Source: Roseomonas populi (lineage in GTDB: Bacteria; Pseudomonadota; Alphaproteobacteria; Acetobacterales; Acetobacteraceae). From it: a stretch of 64,000 bases of DNA. The translations under genes and the position numbers were made by a program. The notes beneath the pieces are model-generated. The model was not told the origin of the DNA, did no database searches, and worked only from the letters and a program-made list of their open reading frames with translations. Positions 34,946 to 43,723 of this stretch are shown piece after piece (within the stretch, counting starts at the first letter, position 1; each line of letters opens with the position of its first letter). The stretch covers positions 1 to 64,000 of the forward strand of contig NZ_JANJOU010000023.1 of assembly GCF_024594815.1 (NCBI RefSeq). Direction: 5' to 3'.

Positions 34946-36091
34946 TTACTGTTCCTTCGGAGCGGCCCGCAGCAGGAACTCGCGGCCCACCTTCACGCGC
35001 GGCTCCCCGTTGTAGGAGACGATGTCGGCGGTGGCGTAGGTCTCGCCCCAGGAATCCGGGATGAAGCTGCCGGTGCCGATCGTGTCGATCGGCGCCTTCG
35101 CCTCCGCCATCACGCGGCACTTGGCGACGCCGAAGCCGGAGGAGGCGATGATCCTCACCTTCGGGAAACCGGCCTCGTCCAGCGCGTCGCGCATGCGCCA
35201 GATCGCGGCGGCCGAGACGCCGGTGCCGACGAGGTGGCGCAGCTCGCTCTCGCTGCGATAGCGGCGGATGGCGCCGGGGGCGTGGCGCTCGATCACCGCG
35301 TAGGAGGTCTGGGGGTCCAGGCCTTCGAGGAAGCGGCCGCCATGCGTGTCCAGGCGGACGGCGAGGCGGCCTTCCGCGGCGATCTCCGGGAAGCGGCGGC
35401 ACACCTCCAGCCCATCCGTCACCTCGCGGCCGAAATAATCGGTGAGGACGGTGAGGTTGGAGTCCGGGAAGGTCTCGTGGAACATCTCCGCGGCGCGGAG
35501 GGTGGAGCCGGCATAGCCGATCAGGGCGTGCGGCATGGTGCCGAGGCCGCGCAGCGCGTCGTAGTAATGCGCCGTCGCGTCGTTGGCGTTGCCGACGAAG
35601 CCGCGCGCACCCTCCGCCTTCGCGGCGTTGCTGCCGACGCTGGCGGCGTAGGCCATGATCTCCTGCATCTCGGCGCCGGCGCAGTGGCGGGCCTCCATGG
35701 CGAGGAACGCGACGCCGGGCAGTTCCAGGCACATCTGGTAGGCGTTGTGGGCGGCCACGCAGGCGGCGCCGAGCTTCTGCAGGAGCAGCGTCTCCAGGTC
35801 CGCCAGGCCGGCGAAGGAGCCGGTGACGTAGAGGATGGGATCGCCCGCGCCGACCCAGGTACCCTCCTTGTGCATCAGCTCCACGTCGAGCTCGACGCCG
35901 CGCTCGGCGGCGACGGTGTGAAGCCAGTCCAGCATCAGCTTCGGCGCGGAGACGACGGGGCGCCGCAGGAAGATCGCGTAGGTGACGCGGACATCCCCGA
36001 AGCGCTGCACCACGGTGCGGGTTCGCTTGAAGTAGACATCCGTTCGCGCGGCGATATCGGCTTCGAGCGGGCTCTCGGGCATCGCGTCCAT
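34946..36091 (-). CDS. pncB: Nicotinate phosphoribosyltransferase
   Basis: A 381-residue type II phosphoribosyltransferase of the NAPRT/quinolinate-PRT fold that makes nicotinate mononucleotide from nicotinate and PRPP (NAD salvage). N-terminal ADIAARTDVYFKRTRTVVQR is the family start. Substrate-site blocks are FLAMEARHCAGAEMQEIMAY, GNANDATAHYYDALRG, LTVLTDYFGREVTDGLEVCR and the PRPP-binding C-terminal IIASSGFGVAKCRVM, then IGTGSFIPDSW. Its length matches the short alphaproteobacterial form. It lies directly downstream of the DAHP synthase gene on the same strand. Confidence 0.88.
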   Translation of the reverse strand: MDAMPESPLEADIAARTDVYFKRTRTVVQRFGDVRVTYAIFLRRPVVSAPKLMLDWLHTVAAERGVELDVELMHKEGTWVGAGDPILYVTGSFAGLADLETLLLQKLGAACVAAHNAYQMCLELPGVAFLAMEARHCAGAEMQEIMAYAASVGSNAAKAEGARGFVGNANDATAHYYDALRGLGTMPHALIGYAGSTLRAAEMFHETFPDSNLTVLTDYFGREVTDGLEVCRRFPEIAAEGRLAVRLDTHGGRFLEGLDPQTSYAVIERHAPGAIRRYRSESELRHLVGTGVSAAAIWRMRDALDEAGFPKVRIIASSGFGVAKCRVMAEAKAPIDTIGTGSFIPDSWGETYATADIVSYNGEPRVKVGREFLLRAAPKEQ

Positions 36092-36106
36092 GGCTGCCGT
36101 CTCCGC

Positions 36107-37486
36107 CTACTGTGCCGCGTGAAGTTGGAGGGTGGCGGCGCGGCGGGACTTCAGTTCCTCCGCCACGAGGAAGGCGAGCTCCAGCGACTGCTCGGCGTTC
36201 AGGCGCGGGTCGCAGAAGGTGGCGTAGTTCTCGCTCAGGTTCGCCTCCGTCAGACGGTGGGCGCCGCCGAGGCATTCGGTGACGTCCTGGCCCGTCATCT
36301 CCACGTGCACGCCGCCGGGGACCGTGCCCTCGGCCTCGTGCATGTCGAAGAAGCCGCGCACCTCCTGCAGGATGGCGTCGAAGGAGCGGGTCTTGTAGCC
36401 CCCGGCGCTGTGCGTGTTCCCGTGCATGGGATCGGACAGCCAGGTCACCTTCCGGCCCTCGCGCTTGATGGCGCGCAGCAGGGGCGGCAGGTGGGCTTCC
36501 AGCTTGCCGGCGCCCATGCGGGTGATGAGGGTCAGGCGGCCGGGGGCGTTGGCGGGGTTGAGGATTTCCGTGAGGCGGAGGAGATCTTCCACGCTCGTCG
36601 TCGGGCCGACCTTCAGGCCGATGGGGTTCGCCACGCCGCGCAGGAACTCGACATGCGCGCCGTCCGGCTGGCGGGTGCGGTCGCCAATCCAGAGGAAGTG
36701 GGCGGAGCAGGCGTAGTGGCGGCCCTGGTGGGTGGAGGGCTCGCGCGTCATCGCCTCCTCGAAGGGGAGGAGGAGGGATTCGTGGGAGGTGTAGAACTCC
36801 GTCTCACGGATCTGCGGCGCGGTGATGCTGTTCATGCCGCAGGCGGCCATGAAGCGCAGCGTCTCGTCGATGCGCTGGGCGATGTCGGCGTAGCGGTCCG
36901 CGAGCGGGGAGCGGGCGACGAAGCCGAGGTTCCACTGGTGGACCTGGTGCAGGTCCGCGAAGCCGCCGGTGGCGAAGGCGCGAAGCAGGTTCAGCGTGGC
37001 GGCGGATTGGAGGTAGGCGAACTCCATCCGGCTCGGGTCGGGCATGCGGTCCGCCGGGGTGAAGCCCGAGGCGTTGATGATGTCTCCGCGGTAGGAGGGA
37101 AGGGTCTGGTCGCCCACCGTCTCCGTGTCGGAGCTGCGGGGCTTGGCGAACTGGCCGGCCATGCGGCCGAGCTTCACCACGGGCAGGCCGCCGCCGAAGG
37201 TGAGGACCACCGCCATCTGGAGCAGCACGCGGAAGGTGTCGCGGATGGTGTTCGCGTGGAAGTCCGCGAAGCTCTCGGCGCAGTCGCCGCCCTGGAGGAC
37301 GAAAGCCTTCCCCTCCCCGGCCTGGGCAAGGAGGCTCGTCAGGCGGTCGGCCTCGCCGGCGAAGACCAGGGGTGGGAAGCGGGTGAGCTTCGCCTCCATG
37401 GCGCTGAGGGCCGCGGTGTCCGGGTAGGATGGGACCTGGCGGATGGGCATTTCGCGCCAGGAGGCGGGGTGCCAGGGGTGGGCCAT
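36107..37486 (-). CDS. Class II 3-deoxy-7-phosphoheptulonate (DAHP) synthase
   Basis: A 459-residue plant-type (class II) DAHP synthase that condenses phosphoenolpyruvate with erythrose-4-phosphate, the first step of aromatic amino-acid synthesis. N-terminal [19 protein letters not shown] is diagnostic. The metal-binding Cys is in [20 protein letters not shown]. Other blocks are [13 protein letters not shown], the catalytic [20 protein letters not shown], then NTHS, and [16 protein letters not shown]. It ends normally. Regulation is not evident. The pncB gene follows after 15 bases. Confidence 0.95.
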   Translation of the reverse strand: MAHPWHPASWREMPIRQVPSYPDTAALSAMEAKLTRFPPLVFAGEADRLTSLLAQAGEGKAFVLQGGDCAESFADFHANTIRDTFRVLLQMAVVLTFGGGLPVVKLGRMAGQFAKPRSSDTETVGDQTLPSYRGDIINASGFTPADRMPDPSRMEFAYLQSAATLNLLRAFATGGFADLHQVHQWNLGFVARSPLADRYADIAQRIDETLRFMAACGMNSITAPQIRETEFYTSHESLLLPFEEAMTREPSTHQGRHYACSAHFLWIGDRTRQPDGAHVEFLRGVANPIGLKVGPTTSVEDLLRLTEILNPANAPGRLTLITRMGAGKLEAHLPPLLRAIKREGRKVTWLSDPMHGNTHSAGGYKTRSFDAILQEVRGFFDMHEAEGTVPGGVHVEMTGQDVTECLGGAHRLTEANLSENYATFCDPRLNAEQSLELAFLVAEELKSRRAATLQLHAAQ

Positions 37487-37661
37487 GAGGTGATCAGTCC
37501 GGTGTGGTCGGGCGGCGCCGTCTCGCGCGGCGGGTCGGGCACCATAGCGGGGGGAAGCAGGGGGGCAAGCGTTTCAGTACGGCCCCGCCTCTCGCCACCC
37601 CCTCCCCATCCCGGCAGGCCAGCCCCACATGACGATCCCTTCATCTTGTCGGAGATTGATC

Positions 37662-38036
37662 ATGAACCGGCGAGTTCTTCTGAGCGGCACCGCACTGGCC
37701 CTGATCGCGCCGGCCGCCCGGGCCCACCACGGCTGGGGCTGGGCGGAGGCAGAGCAGGTCGAACTCTCCGGGACGATCCGGGAGGTGACGATCGCCCCGC
37801 CACACCCGACCCTGCGGGTGGAGGCAGCGGACCGGGCGGTGTGGACGGTGGAGCTGGGCAATCCCACCCAGACCCGGAACGCGGGCTTCGTGGAGGGTGC
37901 CGCCAAGCCCGGGGACCGTATCGTGGCGCTGGGGAACCGCTCCATGAACCGCAGTGAGCTGCGGATGAAGGCGGTGCGGGTGACGGTGGGCGAGCGGCGC
38001 TTCGATATCTACCCGGAGCGGATCGGGCGCGGCTGA
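37662..38036 (+). CDS. Exported DUF6152-type protein
   Basis: A 124-residue exported protein behind CGGAGATTGATC. The leader MNRRVLLSGTALALIAPAAR ends ARA-HHGWGWAEAE, leaving His-His at the mature N-terminus as in DUF6152 proteins. The rest forms a small beta-barrel resembling OB-fold proteins: VELSGTIREVTIAPPHPTLR, then VELGNPTQTRNAGF. The His-His start could bind a metal such as copper, but that is inference. The membrane protein gene that follows is its usual partner. Confidence 0.8.
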   Translation: MNRRVLLSGTALALIAPAARAHHGWGWAEAEQVELSGTIREVTIAPPHPTLRVEAADRAVWTVELGNPTQTRNAGFVEGAAKPGDRIVALGNRSMNRSELRMKAVRVTVGERRFDIYPERIGRG

Positions 38037-38057
38037 CCCGTTCCGGATCGCCTGGGC

Positions 38058-38531
38058 TTGGACCCGCTGGCGGCGCTCTCCGACTGGTCCGTCGCGGCGG
38101 CGCTGCGTCGGTCGGCGGTGCTCTACCCACTGGTCAATGCGGCGCACATCCTGGGGATCGGGCTGCTGATCGGGGCCATAACGGCGCTGGACCTGCGGGT
38201 GCTCGGGGCGTTCCGGGCGGCGCCGCTCGCGGTGTTCGGGCCGCCCCTGGTGCGGGTGGCCGGGGCCGGGGTGGCGCTGGCGGTGGGCACGGGGTTCCTG
38301 CTCTTCAGCGTGCGGCCGGCGGAATACGCGGCCAATCCCGCCTTCCTGCTGAAGCTCGGGCTGGTGGGGCTGGGGCTGGTGAACGTCCTTGCGCTGCGGC
38401 TCGGCTCCGGGTGGCGCCAGGCCTTGGCAGGCGGGCCGGTGGGCGCTGCCGTCAGGGGGGGCGCGGTGCTGTCCCTTCTTCTCTGGGTCGGCGCGGTGCT
38501 GGCCGGGCGATGGATCGCCTTCGTGGGCTGA
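38058..38531 (+). CDS. DUF6644-type integral membrane protein
   Basis: A 157-residue protein with four hydrophobic spans, starting at a TTG (38058). The N-terminus LDPLAALSDWSVAAALRRSA, then LYPLVNAAHILGIGLLIG, is typical of the DUF6644 family. The conserved His is in NAAHILGIGLLIGAITALDL. Family members usually neighbour a DUF6152 gene, as here (21-base gap), implying a paired periplasmic/membrane function of unknown nature. The last span ends RWIAFVG. The TTG start follows no strong ribosome site, so translation is probably coupled to the upstream gene. Confidence 0.75.
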   Translation: MDPLAALSDWSVAAALRRSAVLYPLVNAAHILGIGLLIGAITALDLRVLGAFRAAPLAVFGPPLVRVAGAGVALAVGTGFLLFSVRPAEYAANPAFLLKLGLVGLGLVNVLALRLGSGWRQALAGGPVGAAVRGGAVLSLLLWVGAVLAGRWIAFVG

Positions 38532-38535
38532 GAGA

Positions 38536-39192
38536 TCAGGCCGCCGGCCGGGATTTCGCGGCGTGGCCGGGCTCGTGCTCGCGCCGGAAATCCGCCGGGT
38601 CCCGCCCGCCTGTCCCGATCGCCGCGCGGATGGCCCCGGCGATGCACGACGGGCTGCCGATGACGTCCACTGGGCCGTCGTAGGAGACCGCGTTCTCCGG
38701 CATGCCGCGACGGGGCAGCAGGTTGGGAGTGATGACCATGGTCAACCCGCCTGCCGCGCGGATGGCCGCGAGGCCGCGAGAGCCGTCGTCCAGCGAGCCG
38801 GAAAGGACCACGCCGATGGCGCGCCCGGCCGAATGCTCAGCGACCGAGCGGAAGAGGAGGTCGACGGTGCGGTTGCGGTGCACGCGATCGAGGTCGGGCG
38901 TCATGGCGCCGAAGCTGCGGGCGACGAGGGTGAGGTGCTCCTCCGGCTCGCCGATGTAGACATGGCCGGGATCGAACCTTTCGCCATCCATAGGAACGAG
39001 GACAGGCAACCTCGAAAACCGGGCCAGGACGGCGCGAAGGTGGGTGTGCCGTTCCCAGGGGCGGTGCAGCACGACCAGTACGACGGCGGCCAACCGGGCC
39101 GGAAGGGCCTGGAGCACGGCTTTCAGGTCATCGAGTCCCTCCATCCCAGAGGCGCCGATCGCGACGAACCAGGGTTCCGGGGCGTTGGACAT
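38536..39192 (-). CDS. Stand-alone CheB-type methylesterase domain
   Basis: A 218-residue protein consisting only of the CheB methylesterase domain. The catalytic triad is visible: Ser15 in VAIGASGMEG, His43 in VVLVVLHRPWERH and the Asp in GVVLSGSLDDGSRGL. In place of the usual G-A-S-x-G-G it reads G-A-S-G-M-E-G. PENAVSYDGPVDVI near the end also fits. There is no receiver domain and no chemoreceptor, CheA or CheR gene nearby. It therefore probably acts in a non-chemotaxis setting, such as the CheB/CheR-like stress circuits of some bacteria. The start at 39192 is chosen over 39228. Confidence 0.85.
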   Translation of the reverse strand: MSNAPEPWFVAIGASGMEGLDDLKAVLQALPARLAAVVLVVLHRPWERHTHLRAVLARFSRLPVLVPMDGERFDPGHVYIGEPEEHLTLVARSFGAMTPDLDRVHRNRTVDLLFRSVAEHSAGRAIGVVLSGSLDDGSRGLAAIRAAGGLTMVITPNLLPRRGMPENAVSYDGPVDVIGSPSCIAGAIRAAIGTGGRDPADFRREHEPGHAAKSRPAA

Positions 39193-39264
39193 CCTGCGCG
39201 TGCAACGCGCGACGGCCCGGGAGGTCACGCGGACCTCTGGCGCGGGGTGGAGAAGCCGGACGCG

Positions 39265-39287
39265 GCGGGGGCGGAACGCCCCCCCGC
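39265..39287 (-). terminator. Hairpin after the glutathione reductase gene
   Basis: GCGGGGGCG (39265-39273) pairs with the C-rich run ending at 39287, with two unpaired C, around a short GAA loop. It lies six bases beyond the reductase stop. Confidence 0.45.
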
Positions 39288-39292
39288 AGCGT

Positions 39293-40684
39293 TCAGGCGG
39301 CCTTGGCGGCCCCTTCCCCCACCCGCCGGGTTGCCACGCGCATCGTCACGAACTCCTCCGCCGCCGTGGGGTGGATGCCGATGGTGGCGTCCAGCTGCGC
39401 CTTGGTCAGGCGGTTCACCACGGCCACCGCGATGCCCTGCATGATCTCCGGCGCTTCCTCGCCCAGCATGTGGGCACCCAAGAGGCAGCCGGTCTCGGCC
39501 TCCACCACCAGCTTCATCAGGGTCTTACGATCCGTGCGGCGGGTGATGGTATGGCGCATGGGGGTGAAGCGGCTGGTGTAGATCTCCACCGGGCCGCGCA
39601 GCGCGGCCTCCTCCTCCGTCAGGCCGACGCTGGCCATGGGCGGGGAGATGAAGACGGCCTTCGGCACGTTCTCGTAGCTCGCGTGGCGGGGGCGCGAGCC
39701 GAAGAGGGTGTCGGCCAGGGCGTGGCCGACGGCGGTGGCCATGGGGGTGAGGTTCACGCGGTCCGTCACGTCGCCGATGGCGTAGATATGCGGCACGTTG
39801 GTCGCGTGGTCTTCGTCCACGGCAATGGCCGCGCCCTCCCGGCAGTTGATCCCGGCGGCGTCCAGGCCCAGGCCCTTTGTGGCGGGGGCGCGACCGGTGG
39901 CGAAGAAGACGGCGTCTGCCTCCACCACCTTGCCGCTGGCCATGCGGACGACCCGGGTCTCGCCGTTCAGGGTGATCTCGGCGGGGGTTTCGCCAGGCAG
40001 GATGGTCAGCCCGCTGGCGGCCAGGGATTCGGCGGCCATCTCGCGCAGCTCGTGGTCGAAGCCGCGCAGGGGGAGCTGCTGGCGATAGGCGAGCGTCACC
40101 TCGGAGCCGAGGTTGTGCAGCATGTTCGCGAATTCGAGGCCGATATAGCCGCCGCCGATCATCAGCAGCCGCCGCGGGCGCTCCTGCAGGGTGAAGAGGT
40201 CATCCGAGATCAGGGCGTGCTCGGCGCCAGGGATGTCCGGGCGGATGGGATGGCCGCCGACGGCGATGACGATGCGGTTGGCGGTGACGGTGCGCTCCCC
40301 GACCTTCAACTCGTGCGGGCCGGTGAAATGGGCGTAGCACTCGAAGGTCTGCACGCCGACGCCGCCGAGCATGCGGCTGTAGATGCCCGACAGGCGCGCC
40401 ACCTCCATGTCCCGGGCACGGACGAGGGTGGGCCAGTCATGCTTGGCCTCGCCCATGTTCCAGCCGAAGGCGGCGGCATCCTTCGCCCATTCGCCGTACT
40501 CGGCGGCCTGGACCATCAGCTTCTTGGGCACGCAGCCCACGTTCACGCAGGTGCCGCCCCAGAAGCGGCCCTCGGCGATGCCGACCTTCGCGCCGTGGCC
40601 GGCGGCGATGCGGGCCAGCCGCACGCCGGCGCTGCCGCCGCCGATGACGAAGAGGTCGAATTCGTGGGGGTGCGGGGCGCTCAT
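39293..40684 (-). CDS. gor: Glutathione-disulfide reductase
   Basis: A 463-residue flavoprotein disulfide reductase using NADPH to keep glutathione reduced. The FAD motif is FDLFVIGGGSAGVRLARIAA. The redox-active pair lies in WGGTCVNVGCVPKKLMVQAA. The NADPH motif is RRLLMIGGGYIGLEFANMLH. The second FAD site is HIYAIGDVTDRVNLTPMATA. The catalytic His near the C-terminus lies in IGIHPTAAEEFVTMR. The C-V-N-V-G-C-V pattern and length fit plant/alphaproteobacterial Gor rather than mercuric reductase or lipoamide dehydrogenase. It is divergent from the DUF6492 gene. Confidence 0.93.
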   Translation of the reverse strand: MSAPHPHEFDLFVIGGGSAGVRLARIAAGHGAKVGIAEGRFWGGTCVNVGCVPKKLMVQAAEYGEWAKDAAAFGWNMGEAKHDWPTLVRARDMEVARLSGIYSRMLGGVGVQTFECYAHFTGPHELKVGERTVTANRIVIAVGGHPIRPDIPGAEHALISDDLFTLQERPRRLLMIGGGYIGLEFANMLHNLGSEVTLAYRQQLPLRGFDHELREMAAESLAASGLTILPGETPAEITLNGETRVVRMASGKVVEADAVFFATGRAPATKGLGLDAAGINCREGAAIAVDEDHATNVPHIYAIGDVTDRVNLTPMATAVGHALADTLFGSRPRHASYENVPKAVFISPPMASVGLTEEEAALRGPVEIYTSRFTPMRHTITRRTDRKTLMKLVVEAETGCLLGAHMLGEEAPEIMQGIAVAVVNRLTKAQLDATIGIHPTAAEEFVTMRVATRRVGEGAAKAA

Positions 40685-40805
40685 GCCCGGGAAAATCGGG
40701 GGTCCGGGGCGGTGGCGCAAGGGTGCGGCGATCGCGGGGCGGCCCGGCTTCCCGTGCAGGGGCGGGCGTGGGAAGGGATGGAGGACAGGGTTGGAGGAGG
40801 GGCGA

Positions 40806-41657
40806 ATGGGAAAGGCCGGGGCGCCGCTGGTGGCCATGCTGACCCTTTCGGCGCGGCACAACGACATCGAGCGCGCCCGGATCCTTCTGGATTCGCTGGA
40901 GCGGTTCCTGCGCGACCCGATCACCCTCTTCATCGTGGCGCCGGACGCGGCGATGGAGGCGGTGCGGGCGGCCCATGCGGCCCCGGCCGGGGGCAAGGTG
41001 AGGCTGGAGTTCCTGCCGGATTCGGCGGTGCTGGCGGAGAGCGTGGCCGCCGACCACACCGTGCGCGGCACGGTGCGGCAGATGACCGTGAAGATGGGCT
41101 TCGCCCGGCTCTGCCCCGCGCCCTTCTACCTGACGCTGGACGCCGATGTGGCGCTGATCCGGGAATGGGGGATCGCGGACGCGATTCTGGGCGAGCGGGC
41201 CGGGGTACAGCGCAAGGCCGTGCGGGAGGGGGATGCCTGGTGCAGCGCCGCGGCGGATCTGCTGGGCACGCCGTTCGACTACGCCGAGACGATGGACGTG
41301 ACCCCTGCCCTCATCTCGGCGGAGGCGATGCGGGGCGTGCTGGACGCGCTGGAGGCGCGACACGGCGACTGGCAGCGGGCCTTGGCGGACCGGCATGGCG
41401 GCGGGCTGAAATGGACGGAGTACACGCTGTACTGGCACCACCTCTGGCATGCCGGGCTGCTGGAGAGGTTCCACGCCATGCCGGACGGATACCGGATCTT
41501 CGTGATGCGGAGCCTCTGGCGGGCGCCGCAGATCGAGGGGTGGTCGCTGGAACAGGCGCTGAAGGGGCGCGGGGGATTCGTGGTGCTGCAGAGCTCCACT
41601 GGACTTTCGCCGGAGGCGGCGCGGGCGATGCTGGAGATGGAGGGGTTGGGGGGCTGA
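40806..41657 (+). CDS. DUF6492 family protein, glycosyltransferase-like
   Basis: A 283-residue soluble protein starting at 40806 behind a GGAGGAGGGGCG stretch. It follows the DUF6492 pattern. LVAMLTLSARHNDIERARIL opens a Rossmann-like GT-A fold. FYLTLDADVALIREWGIADA contains a DxD nucleotide-sugar motif. LKWTEYTLYWHHLWHAGLLE is the family signature. It ends with FVVLQSSTGLSPEAARAMLE. A glycosyltransferase role is inferred from the fold; the sugar and acceptor are unknown. A terminator overlaps its stop. Confidence 0.75.
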   Translation: MGKAGAPLVAMLTLSARHNDIERARILLDSLERFLRDPITLFIVAPDAAMEAVRAAHAAPAGGKVRLEFLPDSAVLAESVAADHTVRGTVRQMTVKMGFARLCPAPFYLTLDADVALIREWGIADAILGERAGVQRKAVREGDAWCSAAADLLGTPFDYAETMDVTPALISAEAMRGVLDALEARHGDWQRALADRHGGGLKWTEYTLYWHHLWHAGLLERFHAMPDGYRIFVMRSLWRAPQIEGWSLEQALKGRGGFVVLQSSTGLSPEAARAMLEMEGLGG

Positions 41658-41667
41658 CCAGCCCCCC
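41648..41667. terminator. Hairpin overlapping a stop codon between convergent genes
   Basis: GGGGGGCT (41648-41655) pairs perfectly with AGCCCCCC (41660-41667) around GACC, including the first base of the TGA stop. It probably ends transcription of both the DUF6492 and dehydrogenase genes. Confidence 0.55.
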
Positions 41668-41679
41668 TTCCCTTCCCGG

Positions 41680-43152
41680 TCAGACGCCGCCGATGAGGCA
41701 GTACTTGATCTCCAGGTAGTCCTCGATCCCGTACTTGCTGCCTTCCCGGCCCAGGCCGCTCTCCTTCACGCCGCCGAAGGGGGCGACCTCGGTGGAGATG
41801 ATGCCCTCGTTGATGCCGATGATGCCGCTCTCCAGCGCCTCGGCCACGCGGAAGATGCGGCCGACGTCGCGGGCGTAGAAATAGGCGGCGAGGCCGAACT
41901 CCGTGTCGTTGGCCAGTCGCACGCCCTCCGCCTCGTCCTTGAAGCGGATGAGCGGGGCCATGGGGCCGAAGGTCTCCTCCTTCAGCACCTTCGCGGTGGT
42001 CGGCACGTCCGTCAGGATGGTCGGCTCGAAGAAGTTGCCGCCGAGGGAGTGGCGCTTGCCGCCCGTCAGCACCTTCGCGCCGTGGGCGGTGGCGTCCTGG
42101 ATGTGCTCCTCCACCTTCGTCACGGCGTCGGCGTTGATGAGCGGGCCCTGGGTGACGCCGGGCTCCATGCCGTTGCCGACCTTCAGGTTCTCGACCGCCG
42201 TCTTCAGCTTCTCGGCGAAGGCGTCGTACACGCCCTCCTGCACGAAGATGCGGTTGGCGCAGACGCAGGTCTGCCCGGTGTTGCGGAACTTGGAGGCCAT
42301 GGCGCCGGTGACGGCGGCATCGAGGTCCGCGTCGTCGAAGACGAGGAAAGCGGCGTTGCCGCCGAGCTCCATGCTCGTCTTCTTAATAGTGCCCGCGCAC
42401 TGGGCCAGCAGGGTGCGGCCGACCTCCGTGCTGCCGGTGAAGGAGAGCTTGCGGATCAGCGGGTTGGTGGAGAGCTCCTCGCCCTGCTCCCGCGCGGAGC
42501 CGGTGACGACGTTGCAGACGCCGGCCGGCATGCCCGCGCGCTCCGCCAGCACGGCGATGGCCAGGGCGGAGAAGGGCGTCTGGGAGGCGGGGCGGATCAC
42601 GCCGGTGCAGCCCGCGGCCCAGCCGGGGCCGGCCTTCCTGGTGATCATGGCGGCCGGGAAGTTCCAGGGGGTGATCGCCGCGAAGACGCCGATCGGCTCC
42701 TTCATCACGAGGATGCGGCTGCCCTGCTTGAAGGTGGGGATCATGTCGCCGTAGACGCGCTTCCCTTCCTCGGCGAACCACTCGATGAAGGAGGCGGCGT
42801 AGGCGATCTCGCCCTTGGATTCCGCGAGGGGCTTGCCCTGCTCGGCCGTCATGATGGCGGCCAAGTCATCCACGTTCTCCAGCATCAGGGTGAAGAGGCG
42901 GCGGAGGATGGCCGCGCGCTCCTTCGCCAGCAGCGCCCGCCAGGCGGGCTGGGCGTCGTAGGCGGCCTGGATGGCGCCGCGCACCTCCTCCTGCGAGAGG
43001 GAGGGGACGTGGCCGATCACCTCGCCGGTGGCGGGGTTCTTCACGGCGATGGTCTTGCCGGAGGCGGCCTGGACCCAGGCACCGCCAACGCGGTTGGCCT
43101 GCCGGAAGAGGTTGGGGTCCTTCAGGACGAGCTTCGTGACGGTGTCGAGCAT
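41680..43152 (-). CDS. gabD: NAD(P)-dependent succinate-semialdehyde dehydrogenase family enzyme
   Basis: A 490-residue aldehyde dehydrogenase behind AGGAGGCCCGCC. It oxidises succinate semialdehyde to succinate in GABA breakdown if truly GabD. Class features are GVFAAITPWNFPAAMITRKA, the cofactor loop LSFTGSTEVGRTLL, the general base in TSMELGGNAAFLVFDDADLD and the nucleophile Cys in FRNTGQTCVCANRIFVQEGV. The C-terminal GGVKESGLGREGSKYGIEDY supports the GabD/Sad group. It differs from GabD at AAGCTGVIRPASQTPFSALA, where the usual K-P-A-E is R-P-A-S. The substrate is therefore probable rather than certain. Confidence 0.82.
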   Translation of the reverse strand: MLDTVTKLVLKDPNLFRQANRVGGAWVQAASGKTIAVKNPATGEVIGHVPSLSQEEVRGAIQAAYDAQPAWRALLAKERAAILRRLFTLMLENVDDLAAIMTAEQGKPLAESKGEIAYAASFIEWFAEEGKRVYGDMIPTFKQGSRILVMKEPIGVFAAITPWNFPAAMITRKAGPGWAAGCTGVIRPASQTPFSALAIAVLAERAGMPAGVCNVVTGSAREQGEELSTNPLIRKLSFTGSTEVGRTLLAQCAGTIKKTSMELGGNAAFLVFDDADLDAAVTGAMASKFRNTGQTCVCANRIFVQEGVYDAFAEKLKTAVENLKVGNGMEPGVTQGPLINADAVTKVEEHIQDATAHGAKVLTGGKRHSLGGNFFEPTILTDVPTTAKVLKEETFGPMAPLIRFKDEAEGVRLANDTEFGLAAYFYARDVGRIFRVAEALESGIIGINEGIISTEVAPFGGVKESGLGREGSKYGIEDYLEIKYCLIGGV

Positions 43153-43251
43153 GGCGGGCCTCCTGTGACGGGCGCGCGAAAGATGGGCCGAGCCGAGGAG
43201 GATGTCACCGGGCAGGCGCGTGCCGATGAGGCTGCGAGTAAGTATCAGTTT

Positions 43252-43308
43252 GAATACATGCGCGGGATGAGAATGCATCGCGATGGCCAAGTATTGTTGA
43301 ATGTATTC
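43252..43308. repeat. Inverted repeat in the gap upstream of gabD
   Basis: GAATACA (43252-43258) and TGTATTC (43302-43308) are perfectly complementary, 43 bases apart, in the AT-richer gap 43153-43417 between gabD and a small Cys-rich gene. They may be two half-sites of a looped operator or form part of a promoter; nothing else gene-like was seen in this gap. Confidence 0.3.
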
Positions 43309-43417
43309 GGGGATGGGCAGCAAAAACTTCGCACCCGCTCATGCGTCTCTCTGCTTAGATTCCCTTCCACGGGCTTGCCTTCGGCAGCCCTCCCCGCCCC
43401 CCAACGGAGAACCAGCC

Positions 43418-43633
43418 ATGTCCATGTCCCACACCCCCGACGTCGCCTGCACCCGCTGCAAGTTCTTCGACGACCACGTGAAGGCGCAGGCCGCCGATGA
43501 GGGCCTGTGCCGCTTCAATCCGCCCGTGACGCAGCCCAGCCCGGAGTCGCATGGCCTGTGGCCGGTGGTGTCCCGCGAGGATTGGTGCGGCCACTTCAGC
43601 GCCGAGACGCCGGTGGCTGGCTCGGGCGACTGA
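43418..43633 (+). CDS. Small Cys-rich, rubredoxin/zinc-ribbon-like protein
   Basis: A 71-residue soluble protein with ACGGAGAACC as ribosome site. Four Cys are arranged as CTRCKFF (C-x2-C) and, later, EGLCRFNPPVT and EDWCGHF. This suggests a single zinc or Fe-S knuckle, with Pro-rich loops between. The segment SHGLWPVVSREDWCGHFSAE is typical of small uncharacterised Acetobacteraceae and Rhodospirillales proteins. It lies alone between a dehydrogenase gene and the GntR gene, with its own terminator. Binding partner and role are unknown. Confidence 0.7.
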   Translation: MSMSHTPDVACTRCKFFDDHVKAQAADEGLCRFNPPVTQPSPESHGLWPVVSREDWCGHFSAETPVAGSGD

Positions 43634-43654
43634 GGCCGGGCAACCGAGCCGGAG

Positions 43655-43717
43655 GGGGCCTTAAGGCCCCTGCTGACCAAGGGTTTGGAAGGGCACTGCC
43701 TCCGGGCGGTGCCCTTC
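43655..43717. terminator. Paired hairpins between small Cys-rich gene and gntR
   Basis: Two hairpins occupy the convergent gap. GGGGCC (43655-43660) pairs with GGCCCC (43665-43670) around TTAA. GAAGGGCAC (43688-43696) pairs with GTGCCCTTC (43709-43717). Each probably ends transcription in one direction. Confidence 0.55.
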
Positions 43718-43723
43718 CTGCAT

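Noticed and set aside
34463-37957. 1164-codon plus-strand open frame
   Set aside because: It runs antisense through pncB and the DAHP synthase gene, both with full family motifs, and its product is low-complexity and unlike any protein.
39044-41719. 891-codon plus-strand open frame
   Set aside because: It is the antisense shadow of the glutathione reductase gene, then an out-of-frame reading of the DUF6492 gene.
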